Assembly (NCBI RefSeq): GCF_024139115.2
Contig: NC_085140.1
Coordinates: 462,861,506-462,925,505 of the forward strand
Source: Armigeres subalbatus
Lineage: Eukaryota > Arthropoda > Insecta > Diptera > Culicidae
Direction: 5' to 3'
DNA: 64,000 nucleotides
In this document: in pieces, positions 45,521 to 56,554 of the stretch
Position numbering within the stretch: the first letter of the stretch is position 1
Layout: each line of letters opens with the position of its first letter
Program-made: the position numbers and the translations under genes
The notes under the pieces: model-generated
What the model saw: the letters and a program-made list of their open reading frames with translations, nothing else
Told to the model about the DNA's origin: nothing
Databases searched by the model: none

Positions 45521-45612
45521 CTGCATACTGCCGCTAATCGCAAGTCAGACTTATCTATATATGGCGCCCATATCCAGATAAGTCTGACTTGCGATTAGCG
45601 GCAGCATACTAG
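45521..45612. repeat. ~90-bp near-perfect hairpin
   Basis: The arms GCATACTGCCGCTAATCGCA... and ...TGCGATTAGCGGCAGCATAC pair over about 35 bp around a TATATGGCGCCCATATCC loop. It lies 17 bp from the 3' end of the hairpin retroposon. Likely a hairpin MITE. Confidence 0.7.
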
Positions 45613-46239
45613 TGAGAGAATATGTGTTATGACCAAATCAACCTGGCGTGATGTTTAGGCCTACTTGAAGTTCCACAAGAGTCATGGCAAAATACCGAGG
45701 ATTTTTTCTACTTAAACAGTAGGAAATGGTTTTTGATTAAACATACCTGACATCCGCCTGTAACTCGACAGCTCAGGTATTAAGTCATAGTCAATTACTT
45801 GTACTTTAAAATGCGTATGGGACTGTCTGCCACAATTTTCCGCTTGTCAAGTTGCAGTTATATCAAATCAGTTATATAAAAACTGTTATAACTTCTTTAT
45901 TTTTCAAGTTTCCAAGCAGCAACAGTCATCAAATGGCGCTTTTCAATATTATCTAGAACTTCAAGGAACATGCAAAAAATGCTTTAGTGCTTTACTAAAC
46001 CCAACTAAACCTTTGACACAGCAGAGTGTGATTGATTCTCACTCTATACAAATCCGCCCAGGGCATAGAGTGTGATGCTTTCGAATAATAAACAAGGTGC
46101 ACTCGCTTGACTGTGAATATACAACAGTGAAGCACATGTGAAGATAGGACAAATCAAGCATCCGAAAGATATTCAATTTGCAGAAAAGAGCTAACCGCGG
46201 TGGAGGTTGGTACTCGGATTCTGATGGTTTTTCCCGAAA
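45613..46239. other. No recognisable gene
   Basis: No frame with recognisable motifs; no repeat seen. Confidence 0.4.
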
Positions 46240-46577
46240 CGTGACCTTTAAGTGGTCTTGTTGTGTAGGGGTTATCACGCCTATCTAGAGAGTAGGAGGT
46301 TGAGGGTTCGAGTTCCTCCAAGACACGTGGATTATTTTTTGCAAATTTCATATCAATTTGTCCATTTCGAAACATGTGCTGTGCATATCTCGCTTAACTT
46401 TTCAAAAGGTCCTAAGCAACATTTTTTTCATGAATTAATTTGAGTACTGCAATCAAAAGCTTTCATGTTGTTCTGTTGATTGCGCTATTCAAATTAATTC
46501 ATGAAAAAAATGTTACTTAGGACCTTTTGAAAAGTTAAGCGAGATATGCACAGCCAAGATATTTAACAAAAAAAATT
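46240..46577 (+). repeat. tRNA-like SINE family C, carrying a MITE
   Basis: A tRNA-like head at 46254-46325: acceptor-like GTCTTG/CAAGAC, D-arm GTGTAGGGGTTATCACG (close to tRNA-Val/Glu A-box text), anticodon-like stem CCTAT/GTAGG with loop CTAGAGA, and T-arm GAGGGTTCGAGTTCCTC. The body then matches 14053-14186 and ends in AACAAAAAAAATTAAA. A 155-bp MITE is inserted at 46389-46543. Confidence 0.75.
46389..46543. mobile_element. 155-bp palindromic MITE, TSD ATAT
   Basis: Same family as 9186-9339. ATAT at 46385-46388 and 46544-46547; the copy of the host SINE at 14053-14186 preserves the empty site GTGCATATGCAC. The arms read CTCGCTTAACTTTTCAAAAG and inverted. Confidence 0.9.
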
Positions 46578-46801
46578 AAAGGGATTGTCCGCCTAAAACG
46601 AGTTTTAACCGTTTTCCCACGAAAAAGACTTCATATATCATATATCTGTGAGACGGTGAGCGTTCCTACAAGCAATGTTGACGGTAGATATAGGTAGACG
46701 ATGTATGGTGTAGAACTGTTTTGATACAGTGAAGCAAATGATCACTTGGGTGGTTATTATGAGTCTCCGGGCCTTCTATCAAAAGTTAATTTTTGAAGCT
46801 G

Positions 46802-46935
46802 TTCTATAGCCATTCGATACAACTTTGTTGTACGAGAAAGGCAACAAGTACCACAGATAATAACGCATAAAATGCAATTAAGAAGCACTGATTTTCTGGC
46901 AATACCACTGGATTGATCGATTAGCTTAAAGGTAG
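46802..46935 (+). repeat. 134-bp direct repeat, copy 1
   Basis: Nearly identical (about three differences) to 49364-49497. Its left part (TATAGCCATTCGATACAACT, TTGTACGAGAAAGGCAA) belongs to the TTTCTCGTACAA repeat family also seen, reversed, at 57425-57520. Confidence 0.85.
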
Positions 46936-48214
46936 CCAGGTATCAGGTATCAGAACGTCGGCTCAGGAGGCACGTTCCCCTCAATTTGGGAGATTTGTGC
47001 CATCGCCTTCACTGGCCTTTCTCATCATTTACCTGACGGAAAAGGAAGTGGAAAGGGGAAAGGAAGAGGAAGTGAAGTTGGAAAGGAGAATGGAACAGGT
47101 TTCTGGAGAAGGAGGATACAATCAATAATACATACATACGATGCATTTTGTAAAACGCAATGAAACGCGAAGCATAAAATAAACTGGATAAGTCACACAA
47201 TGCAAATGCATATGATATACCATTTATAGGAAAGCCAATTATGTAGACTCACACGCATTGAGCTAGGGACTAAATAGATATAACACTAGAAACGCGGAAG
47301 ATATAAGAACACCATACTTTTTGCATGGAGCTTCACAAAATTCTTTGTTTTTTAAAGGTATCAATTATTTCAATTCGATGCCTACACATATCAAACGTGC
47401 AATGACATTATCACAGTTTAAGAGACTTTGTGTTTCACACGTAAAAGCTGCTTTTAAGCAGCTACTTAGTTGACTTTTATAATTCAATAAATTTTGTATC
47501 TTGACGAAGTTTGACCTACGGATTGTTTGTTTGGACAATTGTATTTTTTATTTATTGAGGCACTGATAAACTGTTTTGTTCGCCTCGATGATGATGATGG
47601 ATTTTATATATATTGACGTAATTGTAATTTGACCTTTTTTTGTGTAGTCTACAAAAGTTTGAGTCTCGCGCGCGCAAAGCAGATATGGATGATTTTAAAA
47701 ATTTATGTACAGACTTGCGCATTTTCAACTGTTTGAATGATTCTTCGGATTAGTAATGGGCTATCTGGTAGAGTTTTGTTCCCGTGGTTGATACCGAAAC
47801 TTTTGATATCGACGGAGCGGTAACACAAGTTTTAGTTTTGTTGACGACTTAGATTATTAATTTTATTGATGCTTACGAGTGATAAACGTTAAGTGATCTT
47901 GTATAAACATGAAACGCGATTCTTGGTGGAACTTTTGAAATCTGTGCGAGAGGTATCACAAGTTTTGCATTTTAGTATAAACTCGAAGTATCACTACCGA
48001 TGCTTATGAGAATCTGTAGATGAAAACAACAGTTTTTTCTTAATTTATCTTTTTTGCTGGATAGTAATGAAAAGTTATGTAATTCATATCTGTGATGGTA
48101 ATCAGATCGTTTTTGTTTTTTGCAAATCTGATTAAATTGTTATTATATCATTCAATTAATTATCTTAAAGATAAATCGTCTAGCTCAAACCTTTGTAGGG
48201 GTATGTGGCGGGAC
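46936..48214. other. No recognisable gene
   Basis: A purine-rich stretch at 47035-47110 and otherwise AT-rich DNA. No supported frame. Confidence 0.4.
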
Positions 48215-48238
48215 CATCATCATCATCATCATCATCAT
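48215..48238 (+). repeat. (CAT)8 microsatellite
   Basis: Eight uninterrupted CAT units directly before the ~180-bp array. Confidence 0.95.
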
Positions 48239-48275
48239 CAGAGGTGTCACAAAAACACTGAGGACGTAACAATGG

Positions 48276-49010
48276 ACGAACGTCAAAGACGAAAAACAGA
48301 GTGCACTGTGAAAAACGCATAATGCGAATCCATATAGGTGACATTTTTTTAAAAACAAAGTAAAAAAAAAACATATTCATAATCCCACCCTTATTTAACC
48401 TCAAGTTGCGATTAAACAAGAGTAGCCGTAGCCAAACGTCAAAGACGAAACACAGAGTACACTGTGAAAAACGCATAATGCGAATCTATATAGGTGACAA
48501 TAACAAAGTACATTGTAAAAATCGCATAATGCGAATTCATATAGGTGAGAATTTGTTGAAAACTAAGTAAAACACATATTCATAACCCCATTCCTATTAA
48601 ACCTCACGTTGAGATTGAACTAGAGTAGCCAAAGCCGAACGTCAAGGACGAAACACAAAGTACACTGGGAAAAACGCAACAAGCGAATCCATATAGGTGA
48701 CAGACACAAAGTACTTACATTGTAAAAAAATCCATATAGGTGACAGTTTGTTGAAAAACTAAGTAAAACACATATTCATAACCCCACACTCACGTTGAGA
48801 TTGAACAAGAGTAGTCAAAGACGAGACACAGAGTACACTGTGAAAAACGCATAATGCGAATCCATATAGGTGACAGACACAAAGTACATTGTAAAAAAAA
48901 ACGCACAATGCGAATCCATATAGGTGACAATTTGTCGAAAAACTAAGTAAAACACATATTCATAACCCCACTCTTATTTAACATGTCATTGAGATTGAAT
49001 AACAGTATCC
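48276..49010 (+). repeat. Tandem array, four units of about 155-205 bp
   Basis: Units begin near 48280, 48435, 48640 and 48820 with ACGTCAAAGACGAAACACAG-like text. Within most units a segment of 50-60 bp containing GCGAATCCATATAGGTGACA occurs twice. The units end with CACATATTCATAACCCCAC and TTGAGATTGAA. Unit divergence is modest. Confidence 0.85.
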
Positions 49011-49363
49011 GATTATCTCGGAGAAGCAAAAGTCAACTACGCCATAGCTCCGGTTAGCGCAGCAAGGGCTAAATACTGTGAAGGGGCACTGGTGCTTCAC
49101 AGGCTCCGTTTACGGTTAGGTTCTTATTAGACCCCCCTAACCATTCATTCGTAGGCACGGTAAGCATAAAGCCGCATCACACCGAGAATTAGGGGTCACC
49201 TGTATGGTGGACTTTTACCACTGGAACAGGCAATCCGTAATGTTATTCTTAGCCAGATAACCAGCTGTCGACACCACACGGCTATCTAGGCTGCTCGTGG
49301 AGAGAAGTTGACATTGACTTTACGTCAACTCTAAATGTGGCCGAACAGCCCCAGCCACAGCTA
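49011..49363. other. Unassigned, relatively GC-rich segment
   Basis: It contains CAAGGGCTAAATACTGTGAA and GGCACTGGTGCTTCACAGG phrases, with small internal hairpins. It looks like repeat DNA, but I cannot name it. Confidence 0.3.
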
Positions 49364-49497
49364 TCCTATAGCCATTCGATACAACTTTGTTGTACGAGAA
49401 AGGCAACAAGTACCACAGATAATAACGCATAAAATGCAATTAAGAAGCACTGATTTTCTGGCAATGCCACTGGATCGATCGATTAGCTTAAAGGTAG
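49364..49497 (+). repeat. 134-bp direct repeat, copy 2
   Basis: See 46802-46935. The copies lie about 2.4 kb apart, with unrelated sequence on their outer sides. Confidence 0.85.
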
Positions 49498-52400
49498 TTA
49501 AGAAAAATCTGCTAATTTTGTATGCCATTATTTTTCTTTTTTCAATCTTTGTAAGGTTCTTATACAGGAATTGTGAAAATATTTTATACTTTTCCAAACA
49601 TATTTTGAATGTGCATTGTAATGACTATTACAGGATATTATTTAAGCTCAACCCTAAGACACATTGACATGAAATGTAACGTCGTCAGTAATGAAGCTTA
49701 CGTAGATCTATGGGTCGCCAGTCCTATGTAGTCTGCAATAAAGAACTGCTTATATATGTACCTATCCATTACTTGCACCTATGAAAAACACCCAAACGTA
49801 CTCGAGAAGCTCTAATAAAATGAAAGGATCCAAGAACTAACATACGAAAGATAATTTAATATTTCGTTAAATCAAAACAAATGGACTCCAACATCTTGAA
49901 GAAGCCCAACGCTGAAGGGGTTGTGACAGGGTAGAAGCAGGGCTCGTATTTTTTTTATTAATATTGCTTATGAATGTTATCACAATTGCGACTCGCTTTT
50001 TATGATTAATTAAAATGTAGCCCTCGGTGAGAAACTGAACCCGCAAGGTGAAGCAGGAATTGCAGAAGGCGCATAAAAATAATTTCTGTTTTATAAGGTG
50101 GCATAAAATGAAAAATCAGTCACGTTTCTCGTCGTTGTCGGGGACAAAACGAAAACGCATGTTGTGGTGAGAATAAAACAAGCGAATGTTCGCTGGGTGG
50201 CCGGGGCTCAGAAAAATAATATATCGCTTTTTTTCGGCTCTCGGGATAGTTAGTGGGCAGCAGAATTTTTATTTATTAATGGGCAGTAAACGTTTTAGTT
50301 TATTGTTTTTGGATGCGATTATGATCGCGTACGACCTGGTTTCGAGCTGGATAGTGTCAGGGTAGGTGTCGGTAATGGTTCGTTAAATGCTTCAAAAAGT
50401 TAATCTCTGCTACGTTGACAGGAAACAGTGGATGTGGGCAATCTAGTTTGTTCCGAGGGCATTTTGAGCTTTCTGTACGTTTTATGGTTATGAAGAAAAC
50501 CTTAATTTAGACATATAACTGCCCGCGGTTTATTGATGAAGCGATACCTGGGTAATTATAATTATACATATTTCGTGGAAGTGTTGCAACTCTAACGCAT
50601 TACTTTGTTTATTATGGCGTATCCGTTCAGAGCAAGGGTTCTGAGAAAGACGACCTTGGGAAGTATTAACTACATAAAAGGGATTCGTATGTCAGACGTT
50701 TTCATTCGAGTTGGCAACTGTGCGGCCTTCCCTCACAGACGTGTACCTGTTTAGGCAAAATTAGTTTGACAAAATAAAAAATTAAACCCACTCGTTTTTG
50801 TCTTCGGGTGGTTTCATCCGCATTCGGCGTCTGGCGTGGCCAAGGAAATGCATATCGAGCGATAACGATCTCCCTGTGAACGGATCTGCATCCATAAATG
50901 ACCGTATTTTAAATATTACTTGCTGATCTATATCTGCTGCGTCGCTGGTCTCATTCCGTCCCATGGAACTGAGCTCCGAGACGGACCTCAGCGATGTCCC
51001 ATGGTACAGTGTCTCCCATGCTCGGGTGTATGCAAATCCACGATCGAGCTTTGAGTAGATATTTGCTTACTTTTGCTGCACGAGTTGTCCGCTTCTTTTC
51101 ATTCAGATTTTTGCGGACCCCGGTAAGTGTGTCATCCCTTGTTTTCGTTCAAAATAAAATCATCATTATAATATAAATTCGTATTCATAAATCTTCCGTA
51201 TTAGAATCAACTTTATATTTTTGCCTTGACCGGATCTCTTTTAGATATGATTCGAAATTTCGTTGAACGGGCCAGAGCTGGGCGAGAAATATAACGATGA
51301 CAGTTTACGGAGAAATAGAACGATTTATATATTTCACGTTGTCCAATTCAATCACATGCACGTTTCTGCACTGAATGACGGTCTTGGGTTTCAGTGGATT
51401 TGCTATATGAATCGTGGGTAACCTGTCAGTGATCTTGTAGAACTGACTCTGTATTTGATTGGAAAACGCAGCTAGTTTTTCTTGTCTGCTTCTCTGGCCT
51501 GGTACACATCTTGGAGGCGACTGTTTGATTTATCGTGTTTTTCGTTTCGCTTTGCCGGAGACAATGGACATCAATTTTACTTCTCCGCAACTCATCAAGA
51601 AGGTTTCGCATTTTGCAAGCTGGTTGATCTCCGAACAGCCTTTGGATTGGCATGCTTCTTAAATGGAATATAAATAAATGAATGATATATATTTATTCAA
51701 TTATGTTGCGGGATAAAAATATAAATATGTCAACTAAATGTCAAAAGTCTGATGCCAAAAGATAAATTCCATTTGAGAGCGGTTTTTGCATGTGTTTTGT
51801 ACCTTCACACTGCTTGTTGATGGCATTGACAACCGTGATATTGTCATGCATCCTTGCTTTTATTATTTTTGATAAACGCATTGTAAGGAGAAAAATAATA
51901 AATTTCGATTCATGCGGCGAACTTTAATTAGGCAATGAATAAATATTCGTTTACGAATGTCCTAACGTCGGAGATGACATGCTCATGAATCATGGTTATT
52001 CAAAGTCCTTCAATCTGAAGTAACCTGTCGACCAGAGCAAAAATAAACTAATACTTGTGTGACGCTTTGTGGCATACCTCAAACCACGTGTACTTACAAA
52101 GCCCCAACATAATTGAGGTTTTTACTGAATCATCTATCCACTTTCTGCCATAACCTAAGCTCATCTCGATTCATTGATAGCAAAAGTCCCTCTTCTTCAT
52201 AAAGAGCAAATGTCGAAGAAGACTGTACCTTCAACATACGCCCAACAGATCTCATAATATTTTACAAATTATGGTCTATCACACGGAAAATCAAGACGCC
52301 ATAAATCAGAAGTCGATTCCCTCTTGATCCCTCGCAATTTATATCAATAATAATAAAAAATATATTCCTTCTGGCACTCTGCGAATATCTCTATCATCTC

Positions 52401-53047
52401 TCCTGGTCTATATATGCTGTACGTTTATGATGGCCAGTCTTATGGTCAGCATCGAGATGCGGGTAAGAGTGGCAAAGCGATGCCCATCATCGGTATCAAT
52501 TGATACGGGTCGAGTCCACTTCTAGACGTGGAAAAAGGTAAACAAAAAATATCGCCCTGGGTTATCTCTCCTGAGAGATCCGGAAAGAATCATACATTTA
52601 TTACTGCATCTAAGCCGGTCCGGAGTTATGAATTCCATAAAGATATATATTTTCGATAGTCGCATCCGTTATCTTCGAACCAATTTTCACAGTTGCCACA
52701 TGGACTGGTGTTGTTTACTTTTATTTGCCAGAGGATTTTCCTCTCCTTTGCGCAGACATCTATTGTTGTGCCTCAAAGGGGATTACGGTTTTGAGTTATA
52801 GTGTCCCTTCGTATTGATTTGGCCTATTTGCTTGATATTGGATTTTCCAGCTCGCACAGTGGGATGATTAGGAAATACGCAGCGCTTTTCAACATTTATT
52901 TATATGGTATACCTAACGATTGGTATTATAAATTAAAGCTAGACAGCTTTTTTAAAAGCTTGCTTCTATTGTATCAGTATGTTTTTAAATTTTTCATTAT
53001 GTTTCACAGTTTTATAACCATGTTTGATTAGGCCAATTATTTCCTTA
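49498..53047. other. Longest stretch with nothing recognised
   Basis: About 3.5 kb without any recognisable repeat or coding motif. Short frames at 50782-51176 and 51426-51673 overlap on both strands. It may be host unique DNA; an exon would need transcript data to find. Confidence 0.4.
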
Positions 53048-53118
53048 CGAAAATTATTTTAAGCTTTTAGTGGAATGTATTTACTTGTCATGAGACGAGT
53101 TTGTACAATTCCAATTTC
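53048..53118 (-). repeat. Hairpin retroposon, 3'-end fragment
   Basis: Minus copy of only the last 70 bp (CGAAAATTATTTTAAGC through CATGAGACGAGTTTGTACAA). A strongly 5'-truncated copy. Confidence 0.65.
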
Positions 53119-53728
53119 ATTTGACTGCAAAATAATAAAACATTTTAGCCTTTTGAAAATAAAGTGTTTTATCCAAACCATGTAGGATAAAGTAAATTGT
53201 AATTCAGAAGGCTAATGGTAGGCACTTTCGATCTAGCACAACTTAATGCTCTTGTCTCAGATCTGCATGAAGTTAGGGCTTGGTTTGGTAGATCTTACTC
53301 TGTAGCCCACCACATATGTAGTCTACTAATACTAAAACAACCGCGGTACTTGCGGAGATGCAGATATTATTTATAAGTGCAACCAGCCCCATTGATTCCT
53401 GAGAAATAAAACGGTGTATTTATTGCCTCTTCTCTTCAGCTTACTAAAATCTGTTATAAATCGCATTATAAAAAGAATGTTAATTTTTTGAATCTTTCTA
53501 TTACGTGATCTCGAAAGATTTTTCGTATTTTTTATGGAAGCTTCTGATAAAGCCTGCAGAGGAATTTACACTCCGTGAATTTGTTTTATTAGGTGCACAA
53601 CTTTTTTCAAAATGGTGACGAAAGAATAGTGCGTGGTATCCATAAAGAATGTTTTTAAGATTCCTAACTACGCTAAAATTTAGGAATTAATAGGAAAATA
53701 TGTTTTTTTAAACATAGTCAAGAAAAAC
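53119..53728. other. No recognisable gene
   Basis: AT-rich; no recognisable repeat or motif-bearing frame. Confidence 0.4.
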
Positions 53729-53768
53729 ATTAAAATTTCTGTGAAAACTGATGTGAATATGTACATTA

Positions 53769-53967
53769 CACCCGATTCTGTTTTTACACGGATTTTTTTT
53801 ACACGGCCGTGTAAAAAAAATCCCATACAAAAATTTTTGCCAAAGTTGCTCCATTTGCATGATTTGTCGAGGAAACCATAAAACTTTTTTTACACGGATT
53901 TTCAAATTTTGAACTGAAAACTTTTTTTACACGGAACGCATCCCCCGTGTAAAAAAAGAATCGGGTG
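53769..53967. mobile_element. 199-bp TA-flanked MITE, empty site in the same unit
   Basis: Ends CACCCGATTCTGTTTTTACA and GAATCGGGTG; TTTTTTTACACGG recurs inside. TA at 53767-53768 and 53968-53969. The other arm of the same SINE unit (about 54420-54435) preserves the empty site: CACATAATGTACAT, the reverse complement of ATGTACAT-TA-TGTG. Confidence 0.85.
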
Positions 53968-54059
53968 TATGTGGAAGATTTTGATTTGAAAAATGCATTG
54001 GAAATAAACCCCCCTAAACCGAGTAGACGAAAATATTCAATAATATCAAATGTTGATTA

Positions 54060-54314
54060 GATAGCAAAATGTGATATGGACATGATTGATATAAGAGATA
54101 AAAGATCAGATGATAATATCAATATTTTGCACTAAAATATCATGAGAAGATCAAGTTATGCTATTTGTAATAAGTGATCAATATCATGTGCCATTAGTTT
54201 GTTCTTGTCCATAGCATATCTTGATATTTAAATGATATTTCGGTACAACTTTTAGATATTGTTGACTGTTCTTTTATCTCTTATATCAATCAAGTCCATA
54301 TCATGTTTTGTTAT
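54060..54314. mobile_element. ~255-bp palindromic MITE-like insert
   Basis: The ends TGATATGGACATGATTGATA...AGAGATAAAAGA and the complement (TCTTTTATCTCTTATATCAA...GTCCATATCATG) are inverted repeats. AT-rich, ATATCA-rich interior. Confidence 0.65.
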
Positions 54315-54568
54315 TCTGTTCATGGCTTCTGGTTGGGCAGTAGCGTACTGAAAGTCATGGGTTCGAGTCCCATCGAAGGAAAAGTGGTTACCTCCAATAC
54401 ATTTTTTCAAATCAAAATCTTCCACATAATGTACATATTCACATCTGAGTTTTCAGAACATTGTAAATTAATGTCCAAGTTGGGTGGTTCATTACTCGGA
54501 ACATAGGCAATTAACCTTGATTGAATTAAAATTTCTACTAATTTCCCATGAACGTATGACAAATGATT

Positions 54569-55080
54569 TGGGCTTGGTGGTCATATGGCTACCGCTTCTC
54601 CGTTTCCAACTTCTATCCCTTTACCTACAACTTGATTAGTTCTAGCATGAAACTGTTAGAATTCGAAATGAGCGAAAAGTTCGTTCGTTTCGGCATCCAA
54701 TTAGAATACTACATCACCCTTTCATAACTATCACATTGGCAACCCGTTAACCAAGACGAACCTCTGCCAACCTTAACCCCAAGATTCCAATAAAATTTCA
54801 CAGGAACTCGTGGTGAGTGCAGAGGTGTTTTCTGCTCGCTGTGGACGAGTGATTGCATCATCAATTTCTCCCCATCCCCTATAGACCGTAAGGACGTGGC
54901 CAGCGCTGTTATCGACTATTCAAACTGCTAGAGCTCTCAGACTGTGCACATTGAGTTGGAGAGGAAATACTATATGCTTCCATCTATTGGTTCCCTGTGC
55001 AATTGCGATTGTTCTGGTCGATCACGGAATAGCAACTACGAAATGCACGGTCATCATGCTCATGCTCAAGCATGCTGCTC
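54569..55080 (+). mobile_element. 512-bp segment between 28-bp direct repeats
   Basis: A 28-base block starting ATTTCCCATGAACGTATG occurs at 54541-54568 and, without a mismatch, at 55081-55108. The segment begins TGGGCTTGGTGGTCATATGG, which resembles the 5' half of a tRNA (A-box-like), but I see no B-box. It is probably a retroposed or rearranged insertion. Confidence 0.5.
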
Positions 55081-55154
55081 ATTTCCCATGAACGTATGAC
55101 AAATGATTCATAAAACTATATTTTGATCCAAAATTCAAATTTGCGTAATATTTA

Positions 55155-55727
55155 CAGTGACCTGCATAATAAAAAGCCCACAAGCCGTTTTTCATACAAA
55201 ATGGTCAACTTTGAAGATCTAGATCTCGATTGCGTGTGAATCAATTTTGCTGAAAATTTGACCAAAGCTCAGATATAACTTGAATTTTACCACACCTGAA
55301 TTTCGACCATATTGATTCATAGGGTAAAAAATTATCGCGGTAATACAAAAACGATTTTTTTGGCAAAAAATTGATTTTATAATATCTTGAAAACTACAAC
55401 TCTTAGTGTACAAGTATATTCCGCAAACTTTTTTATATTGCCAAAATACGAGTTTTTGCTGAATAAGTCATCAGTTTACAACCTATAGAATTAAAGATAT
55501 TTAAAAAATAAATTTTTGACAAAAAAAACATTTTGGTATTACCGCAATAATTTTTTACCCTATGAATCAATATGGTCGAAACTCAGATGTGGTAAAATTC
55601 AAGTTATATCTGAGCTCTGGTCAAATTTTCAGCAAAATTGGTTCACACGCAATCGAGATCTAGATCTCCAAAGTTGACCATTTTGTATGAAAAACGGCTA
55701 GTGGGCTTTTTATTATGCCGGTCACTG
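55155..55727. mobile_element. 573-bp MITE, TA-flanked, arms over 200 bp (Tc1/mariner type)
   Basis: It begins CAGTGACCTGCATAATAAAA and ends with the near complement, GGTCACTG. TA at 55153-55154 and 55728-55729. Examples inside the arms: GATCTAGATCTCGATTGCGT and ACCCTATGAATCAATATGGT with their complements. Confidence 0.85.
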
Positions 55728-55729
55728 TA

Positions 55730-56333
55730 TCGTGATGATAATCCTTAATTTTAGTGGCATGAACCATAACTTTGGTCCTATGTTCAAAAATCACTAAAAT
55801 GATGGATCATATTAACAAAATTATGAATCATATGACCAAAATTATGAATAATATTTCTGAAATTATGGATCATCATCACGTTAAAAATTGCGCAAATTTT
55901 AAATTCTATGGAACAAAATATACATTTTTATGAATCGTTTTCCAAAGAATTATCATTTGTCATATATTCATGGGAAAATAGGAATGTTATTGTCTAACGA
56001 AACATATTCCTCAATAAATTACCAAATTTTAGCTTATTTGTGGATCTCAAAATTATTTTATATGAGGGTTCCCAAACTATTCTACGGATTTATGGTAGCG
56101 TTTTACGAAACAATCAGGTGTTATTTACAGTTTGATTTTAATTTTTATGGAACATCTTTTATTGCTTACATGCAAAAGTATGTTTTGCCATAGGTACCAA
56201 AACTTGAACTAGACTACGTACGTTTAAGGCTAAGAAGTCCCTGAGCCGTGACGAGAAAAAGAATACGATCGTAAAAAGCTATTCCCCAACGTTGTACGAG
56301 GAGAGGCCCCATAACGCCTAAGTTCTATACCAT
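55730..56333. other. No gene; loose ~25-bp repeats at 55790-55880
   Basis: AAATTATGAATCATATGACC-like phrases recur three or four times. The plus frame 55930-56193 has no motif. Confidence 0.35.
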
Positions 56334-56549
56334 GGGGCCGTACACATATTACGTAAGCACTTATGGAGGGAGGGGGGTCGTTGACGCACCATATAAATTA
56401 AAAATCATTTGTATGAAAATAATCTTACATGGGGGTGGTGGGATCGGAAAATCCAGAAAAATTGCTTACGTTATATGTGTACGAGCCCCGTAATATGTGT
56501 ACGACCCCTGTTATATGTGTACGAGCCCCGTAATATGTGTACGACCCCT
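56334..56549. mobile_element. MITE of the ACGTAAGCA type with amplified right end
   Basis: The left end GGGGCCGTACACATATTACG is inverted at 56463-56489. The terminal motif of about 20 bp (TATGTGTACGAGCCCC / TATGTGTACGACCCCT) is then repeated three more times to 56549. The interior has the G-rich AGGGAGGGGGGTCG seen in 19380-19546. Confidence 0.7.
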
Positions 56550-56554
56550 ATGCT

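Larger units (their letters stand above)
53741..54524 (+). repeat. tRNA-like SINE family B unit with inverted 5' arm, 12-bp TSD
   Basis: TSD ATTAAAATTTCT at 53729-53740 and 54525-54536. The minus-oriented arm (53741 to about 54010, carrying a MITE) repeats 54395-54460 in reverse. The plus arm has a B-box (GGGTTCGAGTCCC, 54359-54371), the GGTTACCTCCAATAC block and the family 3' end. A MITE-like palindrome lies between the arms. Confidence 0.75.

Noticed and set aside
48180..48476. Minus frame with a poly-aspartate run
   Set aside because: The D run is the (CAT)8 microsatellite read backwards; the rest is the tandem array.
48276..49010. CRISPR-like array (regular repeats)
   Set aside because: The units are ordinary tandem repeats without unique spacers, in a eukaryotic genome.
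46936..49363. LTR retrotransposon with 134-bp LTRs
   Set aside because: The repeats lack TG...CA ends, no primer-binding site, polypurine tract or gag/pol is visible between them, and there is no TSD outside; left as a finding only.
50994..51176. Start of a host gene (ATG with hydrophobic N-terminus)
   Set aside because: Sixty codons without a domain, overlapping a minus frame; splice sites nearby are not better than background.
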